DNA of 64,000 bases from an uncultured Sulfitobacter sp. GTDB lineage: Bacteria > Pseudomonadota > Alphaproteobacteria > Rhodobacterales > Rhodobacteraceae. Positions within the stretch are counted from its first letter, which is position 1. Every line of letters starts with the position of its first letter. The stretch is taken from assembly GCA_905182645.1 (NCBI GenBank), contig CAJJCJ010000009.1:86514-150513 (forward strand), in the 5' to 3' direction. Below, in pieces: positions 1 to 8,860 of the stretch. The notes beneath the pieces are model-generated. The model was not told the DNA's origin. It did not search any database and worked only from the letters and a program-made list of their open reading frames with translations. Made by a program: the position numbers and the translations under genes.

Positions 1-276
1 TTTTCTGACGACGGCCCTTTCCGCAAATTGCTCGGTTCCAACGAGGTGATGACCAACACGTTGCACGGGCAGGGCATTAACGTGGCTGGCCCGCGTATCG
101 TCGTTGACGGCCACGCGCCGGATGGGACGCCGGAAGCAATTTATGTGAAGGATGCAAACGGATTTACCCTTTCGGTTCAATGGCATCCCGAATGGAATGC
201 GACTGTTGATCCGGTTTCAAAACCACTGTTTGGTGCATTTGGTGCCGCCTGTTCGGCGTGGCGTAATGCGCGTTAA
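1..276 (+). CDS. C26-family glutamine amidotransferase-like hydrolase (3' end only)
   Basis: The reading frame is open from base 1, so the gene starts outside the window; about 91 C-terminal residues are visible. The segment contains LHGQGI and QWHPEW; the HPE triad element is the C-terminal His/Glu pair of class I glutamine amidotransferases. The spacing and context fit peptidase family C26, gamma-glutamyl-gamma-aminobutyrate hydrolase (PuuD-like), which cleaves gamma-glutamyl amides in the cytoplasm. The nucleophile Cys lies upstream and cannot be seen. It is followed after 33 bases by a sugar isomerase gene on the same strand. Assignment to C26 is good; the substrate is inferred only. Confidence 0.8.
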   Translation, partial: FSDDGPFRKLLGSNEVMTNTLHGQGINVAGPRIVVDGHAPDGTPEAIYVKDANGFTLSVQWHPEWNATVDPVSKPLFGAFGAACSAWRNAR

Positions 277-309
277 AATGTGACTTAGATCGTTCATGGA
301 GACCGAAAA

Positions 310-993
310 ATGAAGCGTTCAACAATCAATGAGATCATGGCTGAAGCGGATGAAATGATCCGGTCTTACGGCTTTGTTTTACCGCCATTTGCACGCTGGA
401 CGCCCACCGAATTCCAGGCGAATGCCGCGCGTGCCAGCGCCATAACCGACGCCGCCTGTGGGTGGGATATCACGGATTATGGTGCGGGTGATTATGATAA
501 ACTGGGCTTGTTTTTGTTCACGTTGCGCAACGGAAGATTGGCTGATCTGCAACGTGGTGGCGGCATGTGTTATGCAGAGAAGCTGTTGATTTCAAAGCAA
601 GATCAACTTTCTCCGATGCACACACATGTCATCAAGGCAGAGGATATTATCAACCGTGGTGGTGCGACTATGGTGGTCGAACTTTATGGGTCTGATACGG
701 ATGGTAACTTTGCCGAAGATCGCGGTGGCGCGGTCATGTGTGACGGCATCGCGCGCGAATTTCAGGCAGGTGAAAAGTTAAAGTTTGCACCCGGTGAAAG
801 CCTGACGCTGATGCCCGGTGATTGGCACGCGTTTTGGGGCGAGGGCGGTGATGTTTTGATCGGTGAAGTCAGCACGGTCAACGATGACAACACCGACAAC
901 ATTTTCCGCGACCCAATTGGTCGTTTTGCGCAGATCGAAGAGGATGTTGCCCCGACCCATTTGCTGGTCAGTGACTACGCAAAATGGCTGTAA
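310..993 (+). CDS. D-lyxose/D-mannose ketol-isomerase family protein
   Basis: A 227-residue cupin-fold protein. His104 and His106 (HTH), Glu111 and His173 (in PGDWHAFW) match the four metal ligands known for D-lyxose isomerase, and the C-terminal NDDNTDNIFRDPIGRF stretch is characteristic of the family. The expected reaction is metal-dependent aldose-ketose interconversion of D-lyxose/D-xylulose or D-mannose/D-fructose in the cytoplasm. A purine-rich ribosome site (ATGGAGACC) precedes the ATG. It follows the C26 hydrolase gene by 33 bases and may share its transcript. No sugar transporter or kinase is visible next to it, so the physiological sugar is unknown. Confidence 0.85.
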   Translation: MKRSTINEIMAEADEMIRSYGFVLPPFARWTPTEFQANAARASAITDAACGWDITDYGAGDYDKLGLFLFTLRNGRLADLQRGGGMCYAEKLLISKQDQLSPMHTHVIKAEDIINRGGATMVVELYGSDTDGNFAEDRGGAVMCDGIAREFQAGEKLKFAPGESLTLMPGDWHAFWGEGGDVLIGEVSTVNDDNTDNIFRDPIGRFAQIEEDVAPTHLLVSDYAKWL

Positions 994-1029
994 GTTTCAT
1001 GTAAGTTTTGCATAAGTTTCACATATGAC

Positions 1030-1063
1030 AAAAACGGGCCGCAATCTGCGAGGTGTGCGGCCC
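1030..1063 (-). terminator. Rho-independent terminator of the Hint/RTX gene
   Basis: Read on the minus strand, GGGCCGCA (1063-1056) and TGCGGCCC (1043-1036) form a perfect 8-bp stem with a 12-nt loop, followed by G and five T residues (1034-1030). It lies 23 bases after the stop at 1086-1088, which supports that position as the true gene end. Confidence 0.8.
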
Positions 1064-1085
1064 TATTTGTACCTGTTGCCCGTCT

Positions 1086-3597
1086 TTAGACATGCAGCAA
1101 ATTTACCTCGTGGCGACGCAGACAGCGCCGCGCAGTTTGGCCGAAACAACCGATGTCGCTGCGCAATTTTGGGAACAGTGCAAACAATTCGTGCGTGCGT
1201 GGTCGGACACGCCAGATAAGCTGGTCGATCCAGGATGGAAGGATTCTGTTGCGGCACCTTCTGCATAGACCACTTCGTGTTCATCAAACATCATATGGAT
1301 GTATGTGACATATCCACCTGTTTCTTGCGTGACCAAGCGACCGTCGACCAAGTGTTTGGCGGCAACAAAAACTTCGCTTTCGCCGAACAGCAGCTCTGCG
1401 CGGTAGCCTTGGAACAGCATCCGGTGTTGCGGCGACACGAGCAGATCGCTTTGTTGACCAGTGACGACGCCCGGCCTGATCCGGATCGGGGCAAACCGGT
1501 CCAGTGCTGGCACAGTGCGCGACTGGATCCAGCGGATAGGCTGCAATCCGTGGTCACAGGTCACGACAAAATCACCAATCTTTAGCGATGCGATGTCGCG
1601 TGCGCCTTTCGGCGTCGCAATGCACGTACCAGGGGTAAAGCACATGATGTTTTCGATCTCGGAGAAGTTCAAGAGCGTCCCATCATCCATCGAAATGGTC
1701 CCCGCGCAGGAGGTATTTCCATCTACGTTCGTGGTGGTCGATGTAATGTTGAGCGTCGACATATCGGCGTCGAACCCAAGGTTCAGCGTGTCCCCTTCAA
1801 GCGTGTCGGGGTCGCCGTCATTAAGCGTTTCGCCACCTGACCCACCGACGATGGTGATGGTTCTGTTTGTTGCTTCGCCCAAGTCCTGGTACGTGGATGT
1901 ATCGTCGCCGGTACCGCCGTCGGCGCTGTCGCCTTCAGAGAAGGTGATCGTATCGTCGCCTGCGCCGCCGTAGATAATGTCGTTGCCTGCCCCACCGGTG
2001 ATCAGGTCGTTGCCACCGTAGCCATAGATCAGGTCATCGTTGCCAGTTTGGCCGGCCAAGATGGCATCATTTGTATCGACGCGGTCGCCGTCTGGATCGC
2101 CAGTGTAGTTGACGTCGATAACATCGTCGCCAGCGCTGCCTTCGACGGTGCCGTCGCCTGCAGTTGCATCGCGGTAGTCAAAGTCATTGACCATTGGGGT
2201 CGCTGTTGATCCGTCAGCCCCTGCGTCACTGTCGCTTTCAGCGAGCGTAAAGTTGCCTGATCCGTCCACGCCGGCGTCATTTGCATCATAGCCCACAACA
2301 TCATCGACAACATCCATAATGCGTCACCGTCGGTGTCAGCGGATGCGTCAATCGCTGCTTGGCTAATGCCATGTCCAGCCTCGTCTACGTCAGCAATGCC
2401 GTCATTGTCGCTGTCTGTATCAAGGTAATCGGCTATTTCGTCGCCATCTATATTGACAGATGTAAGATTAGCCCCTTCGTAGGCGTCGTCAAGGCCGTCG
2501 CCATCTGTATCGATGCCTGTTGGCGCGATATATCCTGCAGTGGTTTGTGCTTCTACGTTGTCTGTGATGCCGTCGTTGTCGCTGTCCAGATCAAGGTGAT
2601 CGGCAATGCCGTCGCCATCTGTATCAATGGTGGTCTGGATCGGGGCAACGGTGAAGGTTTCAGTTACGCTTGTGCCGAAGTCGGGGTTCGTTGCGGATGA
2701 CAGAACAGTCGTGCCGTCGATGGCAATTGAATAGCCAGCCGGATCGGTTGGGCCGATGAGGCCATCACCGAAGGTGTCAAAAACCGTGAATGTGTAGTCA
2801 CCCAGATCGGTGACTGAGACATTTGTGATCTCAACGGCCGTAGAATGTGTGGTGTCGCTCGCGATGAGCGTTCCTGACGCATCGCGCAGTTCCCAAGAGG
2901 TTTCGGTAGAGGAATATTTGTCGCCATCAAATGTGATCGTGATGATGGAGGGCGTTGCTGTACCAAATCCTTCGCCAACGTTCAAAATGCCGTCGATGTC
3001 GACATCAACGTCATCAGCCACGCCGTCACCGTCGGTGTCTGGTGCCGGAACACTGAAGGTTAAGTCGCTAATACCTGACGCACCAGTTTGAGTGCCGCCA
3101 GACCCAGGCTCGAGCACCAATTCCATTTCGGATATTTGGTAGCTGGATAAGCTGAAATTTACGTCAGAGATGTCGGTGCCTTCTGCCTCGATTGAGACAG
3201 AGCCGTCTGCATTTACATAGACGTTTTCATCAACCATCCCAGACAGGGCGGCAACCACATCTGCTGACGGTATAAGAACACCGTTTTCGTCATAGATGTA
3301 GATGGTCCATTTGTCGTCATAGGTTGCAGCGCCGTCATCACTGATGTGGTTGAAATCGAAGCTTAAGTCTTTGACGTCATTCGAGAATTCGTATTGCATT
3401 GACACGGGTGCGGTTTGACCGAATGCACCAAATTCCGAGATGTTGTACCCGGTCTGGCTGTCATCCCAAACACCAGCGGTGAACGTGCCTGTTACAGTCG
3501 TGCTCGTGGATGTGGTGCCATCTGTAACAATAGTTGTGCCATCTGCGGCTGTGCCGCCCGCGCCAGTCAGCCATACAGCATTGTCTAGAATAGCCAT
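1086..3597 (-). pseudogene. Secreted Hint-domain protein with thrombospondin type 3 and RTX repeats, two frameshifts
   Basis: The start (MAILDNAVW) has a good ribosome site (CGAGGTG). Order: beta-rich N-terminal domain; a domain with W-E-L and a D-x-F-GDG element; several Asp-rich DTDGDG/DSDNDG repeats of thrombospondin type 3 kind; RTX nonapeptides (GGAGNDIIYGGAGDD); and a Hint_2 domain starting CFTPGTCI and running to HEVVYAEGAATESFHPG. Such alphaproteobacterial proteins are calcium binding and probably exported by type I secretion. The frame breaks near 2318-2326 (ADTDGDA continues as MDVVDD in another frame; one missing G in GACGGCATT would explain it) and near 1195-1215, after which ELFALFPKLR and the terminal residues read in another frame to a TAA at 1088-1086. 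Restored length is about 837 residues. No signal peptide is visible, as expected for type I export. Confidence 0.8.
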
Positions 3598-4280
3598 GCT
3601 GGCACCTCGATCTTCAAATCAAAGTGGGGCAGGGCAGACGTCAAAGGCATTTGGAATGTCGACTGCTTAGCGCTGTCGCTCTTGTTTGCACCAACAAGTC
3701 GGTCATTGGGTGTAAACTGATAACTCTTACGCATTTGTCTTACCTCAATACTACAATTTGGACCGACCCAACTGCAACAACACGCTGCTGGATCAATTCA
3801 TCTATCTTTCAGGTAAAGAATTGGAGTGTTTCAAATGTGGAAGCCAAATGTCTTTGATGAGAAGTTGAGGGTAATTTTAAGGAAATTTGCATGAAATACG
3901 GCGCAATTACGGCAAAAACGGTGGCCGAACTTCAATTTACAATCGGTGCGTGTGTTGTGGGATTTTTGATCGCTCCGGGCAGTAAACTAACGCATTTCTG
4001 AAAGGTAAGCTGCGCGTGTACTGCGCCGTATTGTCGGTCCCAAGGGCCGATACCGTCGGTGGTTTACAATGTCGCCGCGCGCGCCCAATTGTGGCGCATT
4101 TTCCACAATTACCACACGATACCGAAACGGGATTGTGTCGCTCGGCCGGATATTCTACCTAGGTCAAGGATGACTGTTTCTGAAACGGGGTGATTTGGTT
4201 TGCATAGGGCTGGCCCCCAAGATGCCAGCGGATCAGTGCCTGTTGCTGCCTGTGATAGCTTAACTCGTACCACGATTTTT
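3598..4280. other. Intergenic region without recognisable gene
   Basis: About 680 bases between the start of the Hint/RTX gene and the end of the SRPBCC gene. It is more AT-rich than its surroundings between about 3690 and 3970. No conserved coding frame, RNA gene or repeat was recognised. It must hold the promoter of the minus-strand Hint gene, but no convincing -35/-10 pair could be chosen by eye. Confidence 0.5.
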
Positions 4281-4744
4281 TCAGGCGGTAATATAGATCC
4301 GGCATTTCGCAAGAAAACACTGTCCCAGCACGTGATCCCATCCGGTGTTGTAGCCGTCATGGCTCGCCATTGCTGTAACGCCATGCGCGTCGAAGCCTGT
4401 GTGTGTCAGGTCAACGCGTGTGCCGGTATCTATGGGGGTGAACATTACAGTGACTTGGGTGGCGGCGTCCGCGTCGCGCCCAACATACCAGTTGATGTCG
4501 ATCCTGTTGCCGGGAGCCCAATGGGTGACGGTGCCCCAAGTCGTGCTGGTCCCATCGCGAAGCTTTTCCGTGATTTTGCCGCCTTTGCGCGGCTCGATTT
4601 TGACGGAGATCGGTGTGTCGTCGTTGGCGGCGGATACCGAGTGGGTCGCGCTGGGCCACCATGTATCCAATTTTGCGGTGAACAGATCAAAAGTCTGCGC
4701 AGGCGTCAGGAGTACATCAACCGTTTACGAATGTCAGGTGTCAT
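4281..4744 (-). pseudogene. SRPBCC (AHSA1-like) domain protein, frameshifted near the start
   Basis: The main frame (4281-4670) reads DTWWPSATHSV, then GGKITEKLRDGTSTTWG, VTHWAPGNRIDINW and GWDHVLGQCF, typical of the activator-of-Hsp90 ATPase-like branch of the SRPBCC/START fold. Its natural start is the ATG at 4744-4742, which overlaps the end of the upstream ArsR gene. That frame reads MTPDIRK and then continues into a stop, whereas TVDVLLTPAQTFDLFTAKL reads one frame away; one missing A in the AAA-ACG junction restores a roughly 154-residue protein. ArsR-SRPBCC pairs are common in proteobacteria and are co-transcribed. The ligand is unknown. C-terminal residues after GQCF look poorly conserved and could hide further damage. 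Confidence 0.7.
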
Positions 4745-5069
4745 GGGTGTCGTCCTTTAATAGATCATGGGCGGCTTGGGCGAAGGCTTCAAGCGCATCG
4801 CCCCAGAGGTCATCAAGATAGGCTCGCAATCCGTTCATGCCAGTGGGGGCAAGACCGTAAAGGCGGCGGTTGCCTTGTGGGGTGACGATGAGCAGGCCTG
4901 CGTTGGATAGGATCCGCAAGTGTTGGCTGACGGCAGGGCGCGAGACAGGCAGCCCTTCGGCAAGGACCCCAACGGGCATCGCGCCAACCCGCAAACGCTG
5001 TAAGATTGCGCGCCGCGTTGGGTCCGCAAGGGCGATCAATGTTTCATCTATTGCATGTGTGTAAGCCAT
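4734..5069 (-). CDS. ArsR/SmtB-type winged-helix regulator paired with SRPBCC gene
   Basis: A 111-residue winged helix protein: ADPTRRAILQRL, VSRPAVSQHLRIL (recognition helix) and the wing around GNRRLYGL are diagnostic. It has no metal-binding CxC motif, so it belongs to the metal-independent branch usually found beside SRPBCC genes. Its last codons contain the start codon of the SRPBCC gene (ATG at 4744-4742, stop at 4736-4734), indicating translational coupling. An interleaved palindrome lies directly before its ATG and is the likely self-operator. The regulator is intact while its partner gene is frameshifted. Confidence 0.9.
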   Translation of the reverse strand: MAYTHAIDETLIALADPTRRAILQRLRVGAMPVGVLAEGLPVSRPAVSQHLRILSNAGLLIVTPQGNRRLYGLAPTGMNGLRAYLDDLWGDALEAFAQAAHDLLKDDTHDT

Positions 5070-5071
5070 GA

Positions 5072-5094
5072 CTTACCGTAAGTCATAGCTTACG
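5072..5094. promoter_or_regulatory. Candidate operator of the ArsR-type regulator
   Basis: Two interleaved perfect inverted repeats: CTTAC-C-GTAAG (5072-5082) and CGTAAG-TCATAG-CTTACG (5077-5094). They sit immediately before the ArsR start codon, where an autorepressor would block initiation. The repeat is seen directly; binding is inferred. Confidence 0.6.
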
Positions 5095-5118
5095 CTTTTG
5101 TCAAATGGCAATCGTGAC

Positions 5119-5146
5119 CTTGAAGCCCCTGACGCCCACCACTAAG
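5119..5146 (+). promoter_or_regulatory. Possible heat-shock sigma-32 promoter of clpP
   Basis: CTTGAAG (5119-5125) matches the sigma-32 -35 element; 13 bases later CCACTAAG is a partial match to the -10 consensus CCCCATNT. It lies about 55 bases before the clpP start. clpP is a classic heat-shock gene, but the -10 match is weak. Confidence 0.35.
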
Positions 5147-5200
5147 ACTCTGTCAGGATATTTGAATTAGAACAGACCTGTTCAACAGCGAGGCAAGCAC

Positions 5201-5821
5201 ATGCACGATCCAGTCGAAACATATATGAACCTTGTTCCCATGGTGGTCGAACAGACCGCACGCGGGGAACGCGCCTATGATATCTTTAGCCGTTTGCTCA
5301 AAGAGCGGATTATTTTCATGTCCGGCCCAGTGCATGACGGCATGTCCCAACTGGTCGTTGCGCAATTGCTGCACCTTGAGGCCGAAAACCCCAAGAAAGA
5401 GATCAGCATGTACATCAACAGCCCAGGTGGCGTTGTGACATCCGGTCTGAGCATTTACGACACGATGCAGTACATCCGCCCCAAGGTGTCCACACTTGTG
5501 ATCGGACAAGCCGCATCGATGGGGTCGCTTTTGCTGACCGCTGGCGAAAAGGGCATGCGGTTCAGCTTGCCCAATTCCCGTATTATGGTCCACCAGCCAT
5601 CCGGCGGGTATCAGGGTCAAGCGACGGACATCATGATCCACGCGCAGGAAACCCAAAAGCTGAAGACCCGTCTGAACGAGATTTATGTCGAACATACCGG
5701 CAATAAATTGAAGGACGTTGAATCGGCGCTTGAGCGTGACAACTTTATGTCACCACAAGAAGCAAAAGACTGGGGTTTGATCGACGAAATCGTGGCCAAC
5801 CGCGATAAGTCTGAAGACTAA
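5201..5821 (+). CDS. clpP: ATP-dependent Clp protease proteolytic subunit
   Basis: A 206-residue serine peptidase of family S14, close to the usual ClpP length. The catalytic triad is visible as Ser106 (GQAASMGS), His131 ([10 protein letters not shown]) and Asp180 (ERDNFMS). Two stacked heptamers form the degradation chamber fed by ClpX, whose gene follows 134 bases downstream. GAGG before the ATG is the ribosome site. A heat-shock-like promoter precedes it and a hairpin follows it, so clpX may be expressed partly from its own promoter. Confidence 0.97.
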   Translation: MHDPVETYMNLVPMVVEQTARGERAYDIFSRLLKERIIFMSGPVHDGMSQLVVAQLLHLEAENPKKEISMYINSPGGVVTSGLSIYDTMQYIRPKVSTLVIGQAASMGSLLLTAGEKGMRFSLPNSRIMVHQPSGGYQGQATDIMIHAQETQKLKTRLNEIYVEHTGNKLKDVESALERDNFMSPQEAKDWGLIDEIVANRDKSED

Positions 5822-5835
5822 GTTAACAGCGATGG

Positions 5836-5863
5836 AAAAGTGACCGCGCGTTGGGGTCATTTT
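5836..5863 (+). terminator. Possible terminator or attenuator between clpP and clpX
   Basis: AAAA-G-TGACC (5836-5845) can pair with GGTCA-TTTT (5855-5863) leaving one bulged G; the 3' arm itself supplies four T residues. The stem is short and T-run modest, so partial termination is more likely than a strong stop. Confidence 0.45.
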
Positions 5864-5955
5864 GACATTGTAGCCAGTTGCGGGCTGTCTTAGGTTGCGG
5901 CCACGGGCAGCCCGACGCATTTAGAAAATGGCCATTTGGTCAAAAGGTTTGAAAC

Positions 5956-7227
5956 ATGGCGAACACCTCCGGCAACGACAGCAAAAACACACTTTACTGC
6001 AGCTTTTGTGGAAAAAGCCAGCATGAGGTGCGTAAGCTGATCGCGGGTCCAACAGTGTTTATCTGTGATGAATGCGTTGAGCTGTGCATGGATATCATCC
6101 GTGAAGAAACCAAAACTGCTGGATTGAAAGCAGGTGAGGGCGTGCCGACGCCGCTTGAGATTTGCAGCGTTCTGGATGATTACGTCATCGGTCAGGTGCA
6201 TGCCAAGCGCGTGCTGTCGGTGGCGGTGCATAACCATTATAAGCGCCTGAACCACGCCGATAAATCCGACATTGAATTGGCGAAATCCAACATCATGCTG
6301 ATCGGCCCTACGGGTTGCGGTAAGACGTTGCTGGCCCAAACGTTGGCGCGCATCTTGGATGTGCCGTTTACGATGGCTGATGCGACAACGTTGACCGAGG
6401 CTGGTTATGTCGGCGAAGACGTTGAAAACATTATCCTTAAGTTGTTGCAATCGGCGGAATATAACGTTGAAAAAGCGCAGCGCGGCATCGTGTATATCGA
6501 CGAAGTTGATAAAATTACCCGCAAGTCTGACAACCCATCCATCACCCGCGACGTGTCGGGCGAGGGTGTGCAGCAGGCATTGCTGAAGATCATGGAAGGC
6601 ACCGTTGCCTCTGTGCCTCCGCAAGGTGGTCGCAAGCACCCGCAGCAGGAATTCCTGCAAGTGGACACAACTAACATCTTGTTTATCTGTGGTGGCGCGT
6701 TTGCTGGTCTTGAAAAGATTATCGGCGCCCGCGGTAAGGGCTCTGGCATGGGCTTTGGTGCCGATGTCAAAGACAACGACGAACGTGGCATTGGCGAGGT
6801 TTTTGGTGATTTGGAGCCAGAAGATCTGTTGAAGTTCGGTCTGATCCCAGAATTTGTTGGTCGTTTGCCCGTTATCGCGACGCTGACCGATCTGGACGAA
6901 GACGCGCTTGTCACCATTCTGTCCAAACCAAAGAACGCATTGGTCAAGCAATACCAACGCCTGTTTGATCTGGAAGATGTGCAGCTGACGTTCACCGATG
7001 ACGCGCTTGTTGCGATTGCAAAGCGTGCGATCGAGCGCAAAACCGGTGCGCGTGGTCTGCGGTCAATCATGGAAGATATCCTGCTGGATACGATGTTTGA
7101 CCTACCGGGCATGGATACTGTGTCCGAGGTTGTGGTGAACGAAGAAGCGGTTGGGCCTGATGCGGCGCCGCTGATGATCCACGACAAAGCCAAGTCGAAG
7201 AAAAAAGCACCAGCAACAGCAAGCTAA
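5956..7227 (+). CDS. clpX: Clp protease ATP-binding subunit ClpX
   Basis: A 423-residue AAA+ unfoldase of normal length. The N-terminal zinc domain has two CxxC pairs (CSFCGK and CDECVELC). Walker A is GPTGCGKT (residues 117-124), Walker B has Asp182-Glu183 (IDEVDKI), the pore loop is GYVGED and the RKH loop is GGRKHP. The ClpP-docking loop reads MGFGA, a mild variant of the IGF motif. It unfolds tagged substrates and passes them to ClpP. Its TAA stop overlaps the ATG of the RidA-like gene by one base. Confidence 0.98.
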   Translation: MANTSGNDSKNTLYCSFCGKSQHEVRKLIAGPTVFICDECVELCMDIIREETKTAGLKAGEGVPTPLEICSVLDDYVIGQVHAKRVLSVAVHNHYKRLNHADKSDIELAKSNIMLIGPTGCGKTLLAQTLARILDVPFTMADATTLTEAGYVGEDVENIILKLLQSAEYNVEKAQRGIVYIDEVDKITRKSDNPSITRDVSGEGVQQALLKIMEGTVASVPPQGGRKHPQQEFLQVDTTNILFICGGAFAGLEKIIGARGKGSGMGFGADVKDNDERGIGEVFGDLEPEDLLKFGLIPEFVGRLPVIATLTDLDEDALVTILSKPKNALVKQYQRLFDLEDVQLTFTDDALVAIAKRAIERKTGARGLRSIMEDILLDTMFDLPGMDTVSEVVVNEEAVGPDAAPLMIHDKAKSKKKAPATAS

Positions 7228-7601
7228 TGACAATCACGCGCATATCATCGGGCGGGGTTTTTGAGGCCAAGATCGGATATTGCCGCGCGGTTGTGGCTGG
7301 CGGATTGGTGCATGTTGCGGGCACCGTCGCGGGGCCAGAGGTGCCTGATGATGTGGTTGAGCAGTGTAAATCTGCGCTGGGCATCATGGAACGCGCATTG
7401 GCTGAGGCAGGTGTGACATTCGCAGATGCGGTGCGTGTGCGCTATATTTTGCCAAATCCTGCTGATTTTGAACCATGCTGGCCTGTTTTGGTCGCGGCGT
7501 TTGGTGATAATCCGCCCGCGGTCACAATGATTTCAGCAGCCTTGATTGATCCCAAATATAAGATCGAAATTGAGCTGACCGCATTGGCCCCGAGCGCATA
7601 G
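7227..7601 (+). CDS. RidA/YjgF/YER057c-family protein lacking the catalytic arginine
   Basis: A 124-residue chorismate-mutase-like fold of the Rid family. It begins inside the clpX stop codon (TAATG), so it is translationally coupled to clpX. RidA proper removes reactive enamine/imine intermediates such as 2-aminoacrylate using an Arg in a P-A-R-T context; here the equivalent position is Val99 (NPPAVTMI), while the trailing KIEIELTA is kept. Rid subgroups without this Arg lack imine deaminase activity, so this protein likely has another role or another substrate. The family call is secure, function is not. Confidence 0.88.
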   Translation: MTITRISSGGVFEAKIGYCRAVVAGGLVHVAGTVAGPEVPDDVVEQCKSALGIMERALAEAGVTFADAVRVRYILPNPADFEPCWPVLVAAFGDNPPAVTMISAALIDPKYKIEIELTALAPSA

Positions 7602-7663
7602 CGCACTGGACCTTTGCCGCCATTTCGGGCAAAACTGCGGTCAACAGCGTCTAGGAGCAAACG

Positions 7664-8047
7664 ATGGGCCTTTTGAATACAATCAAGCGCGTTTTTACGT
7701 GGTGGGATGATCAGACATTCGGCACCCAGCTTTGGACGTGGCGCAAGGGAGTTAAGGTTGGTGAAGACCAGCAAGGCAACATCTTTTACAACAACAAAGA
7801 TGATAGTCGCCGTTGGGTGATTTTTAACGGCCCGATTGAGGCCAGCCGCATTGATCCTGATTGGCATGGTTGGTTGCACCGGACGTGGAACGAGCCACCA
7901 ACAGACAAACCATTGGTCCACAGATCATGGGAAAAGCCGCATCAGGAAAACCGAACAGGCACCGTGGCCGCTTATGCGCCAGCAGGGTCGTTGCGCCAAG
8001 CAACCCCAGCCCCGCGCGGCGACTACGAGGCATGGACGCCGGAGTAA
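7664..8047 (+). CDS. NADH:ubiquinone oxidoreductase subunit NDUFA12
   Basis: A 127-residue homologue of the mitochondrial B17.2 accessory subunit of complex I, found in alphaproteobacteria outside the nuo operon. The signature region includes GTQLWTWRKG, the aromatic-rich IDPDWHGWLH and the LVHRSWEKPHQENRTGT block. It binds the hydrophilic arm of complex I on the cytoplasmic side and aids assembly. TAGGAG nine bases before the ATG is the ribosome site. mlaD follows almost directly, an arrangement common in Rhodobacterales. Confidence 0.92.
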   Translation: MGLLNTIKRVFTWWDDQTFGTQLWTWRKGVKVGEDQQGNIFYNNKDDSRRWVIFNGPIEASRIDPDWHGWLHRTWNEPPTDKPLVHRSWEKPHQENRTGTVAAYAPAGSLRQATPAPRGDYEAWTPE

Positions 8048-8052
8048 GTTTG

Positions 8053-8499
8053 GTGCGCGAGAACACCACCGAAGTGATCGTTGGCGCCGTCGTGTTGGCC
8101 GTGGCATTGGCGTTTTTAACTTACACTGTACGCGCGACGGGTTATGGCGATGGCGGCGCCAGCTATGATCTGACAGCCAGTTTCCGGTCGGTTGAAGGCA
8201 TCACAGAGGGCACGGATGTCCGGCTTGCAGGCGTCAAAATAGGCACAGTTTCGGACATATCGTTGAACGCGGAAACATTTCGCGGTGACACAGTTTTTGC
8301 CATTCAATCTGATACGATTATCCCTGATGATAGTGCTGCTGTGATCGCATCCGAGGGCTTGCTTGGCGGTAATTTCGTCGAGATCGTCCCGGGTGGATCG
8401 CTTGGTAACTTTGAAAATGGCGCCGAGATCGAGGACACGCAGGGTGCTGTAAGTCTGATGACGCTGTTGTTGAAATTTGTGACCGGCGAGGGGAATTGA
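8053..8499 (+). CDS. mlaD: Outer-membrane lipid asymmetry maintenance protein MlaD
   Basis: About 148 residues: one N-terminal transmembrane anchor (VIVGAVVLAVALAFLTY) followed by a single MCE domain with VEGITEGTDVRLAGVKIG and SEGLLGGNFVEI. MlaD is the periplasmic lipid-binding hexamer of the Mla phospholipid transporter. The GTG at 8053 was chosen because GGAG lies eight bases before it and it clears the NDUFA12 stop; TTG at 8050 or ATG at 8032 are alternatives. The MlaE/MlaF partners are not in this window. DUF2155 follows one base after the stop. Confidence 0.9.
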   Translation: MRENTTEVIVGAVVLAVALAFLTYTVRATGYGDGGASYDLTASFRSVEGITEGTDVRLAGVKIGTVSDISLNAETFRGDTVFAIQSDTIIPDDSAAVIASEGLLGGNFVEIVPGGSLGNFENGAEIEDTQGAVSLMTLLLKFVTGEGN

Positions 8500-8500
8500 C

Positions 8501-8860
8501 ATGAAAATGTTGACCCTATCTGCGGCGTTTTGCTTTGCGGCGTCGGGGCTGTTTGCACAGGTCGCGAGCGACGCCAGTTCTGGTGTGTTGCGCGTTTTGG
8601 ATAGGTTGTCGGGCGCCGTGATTGACCTGCCGTTGGGCGTTGGTGAAACGGGCGCGTTGGGCCTGTTAAAGATCACGCTGGACGAATGCCGGTTTCCTGC
8701 GGCGAACCCAAATGGCGATGCGTTTGCGCGCGTCACAGTTATTTACCGCGACAAGGTTGATCCGGTATTTGAGGGCTGGCTGATCGCGTCTGCACCTGCG
8801 TTAAATGCGATGGATCATCCGCGTTATGACGTTTGGGCGTTGCGCTGCAATAGCGCGTAA
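8501..8860 (+). CDS. DUF2155 domain protein, secreted
   Basis: 119 residues with a Sec signal peptide (hydrophobic core up to about FAQVAS) and a conserved domain ending in DPVFEGWLIASAPALNA and YDVWALRC, the hallmark of DUF2155. The two Cys residues (DECRF and ALRC) could form a disulfide in the periplasm. The family is confined mainly to alphaproteobacteria and regularly sits with mlaD and the NDUFA12 gene, as here; function unknown. Its 3' end overlaps the convergent aat gene by 37 bases. Confidence 0.85.
   Translation: MKMLTLSAAFCFAASGLFAQVASDASSGVLRVLDRLSGAVIDLPLGVGETGALGLLKITLDECRFPAANPNGDAFARVTVIYRDKVDPVFEGWLIASAPALNAMDHPRYDVWALRCNSA

Noticed and set aside
4109..4384. Two short minus-strand frames downstream of the SRPBCC domain
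   Set aside because: They overlap the end of the SRPBCC frame and show no family features; at most out-of-frame tails.
5890..6957. 355-residue open frame antisense to clpX
   Set aside because: It mirrors the codon structure of clpX, has no family features or ribosome site and lies wholly opposite a conserved gene.
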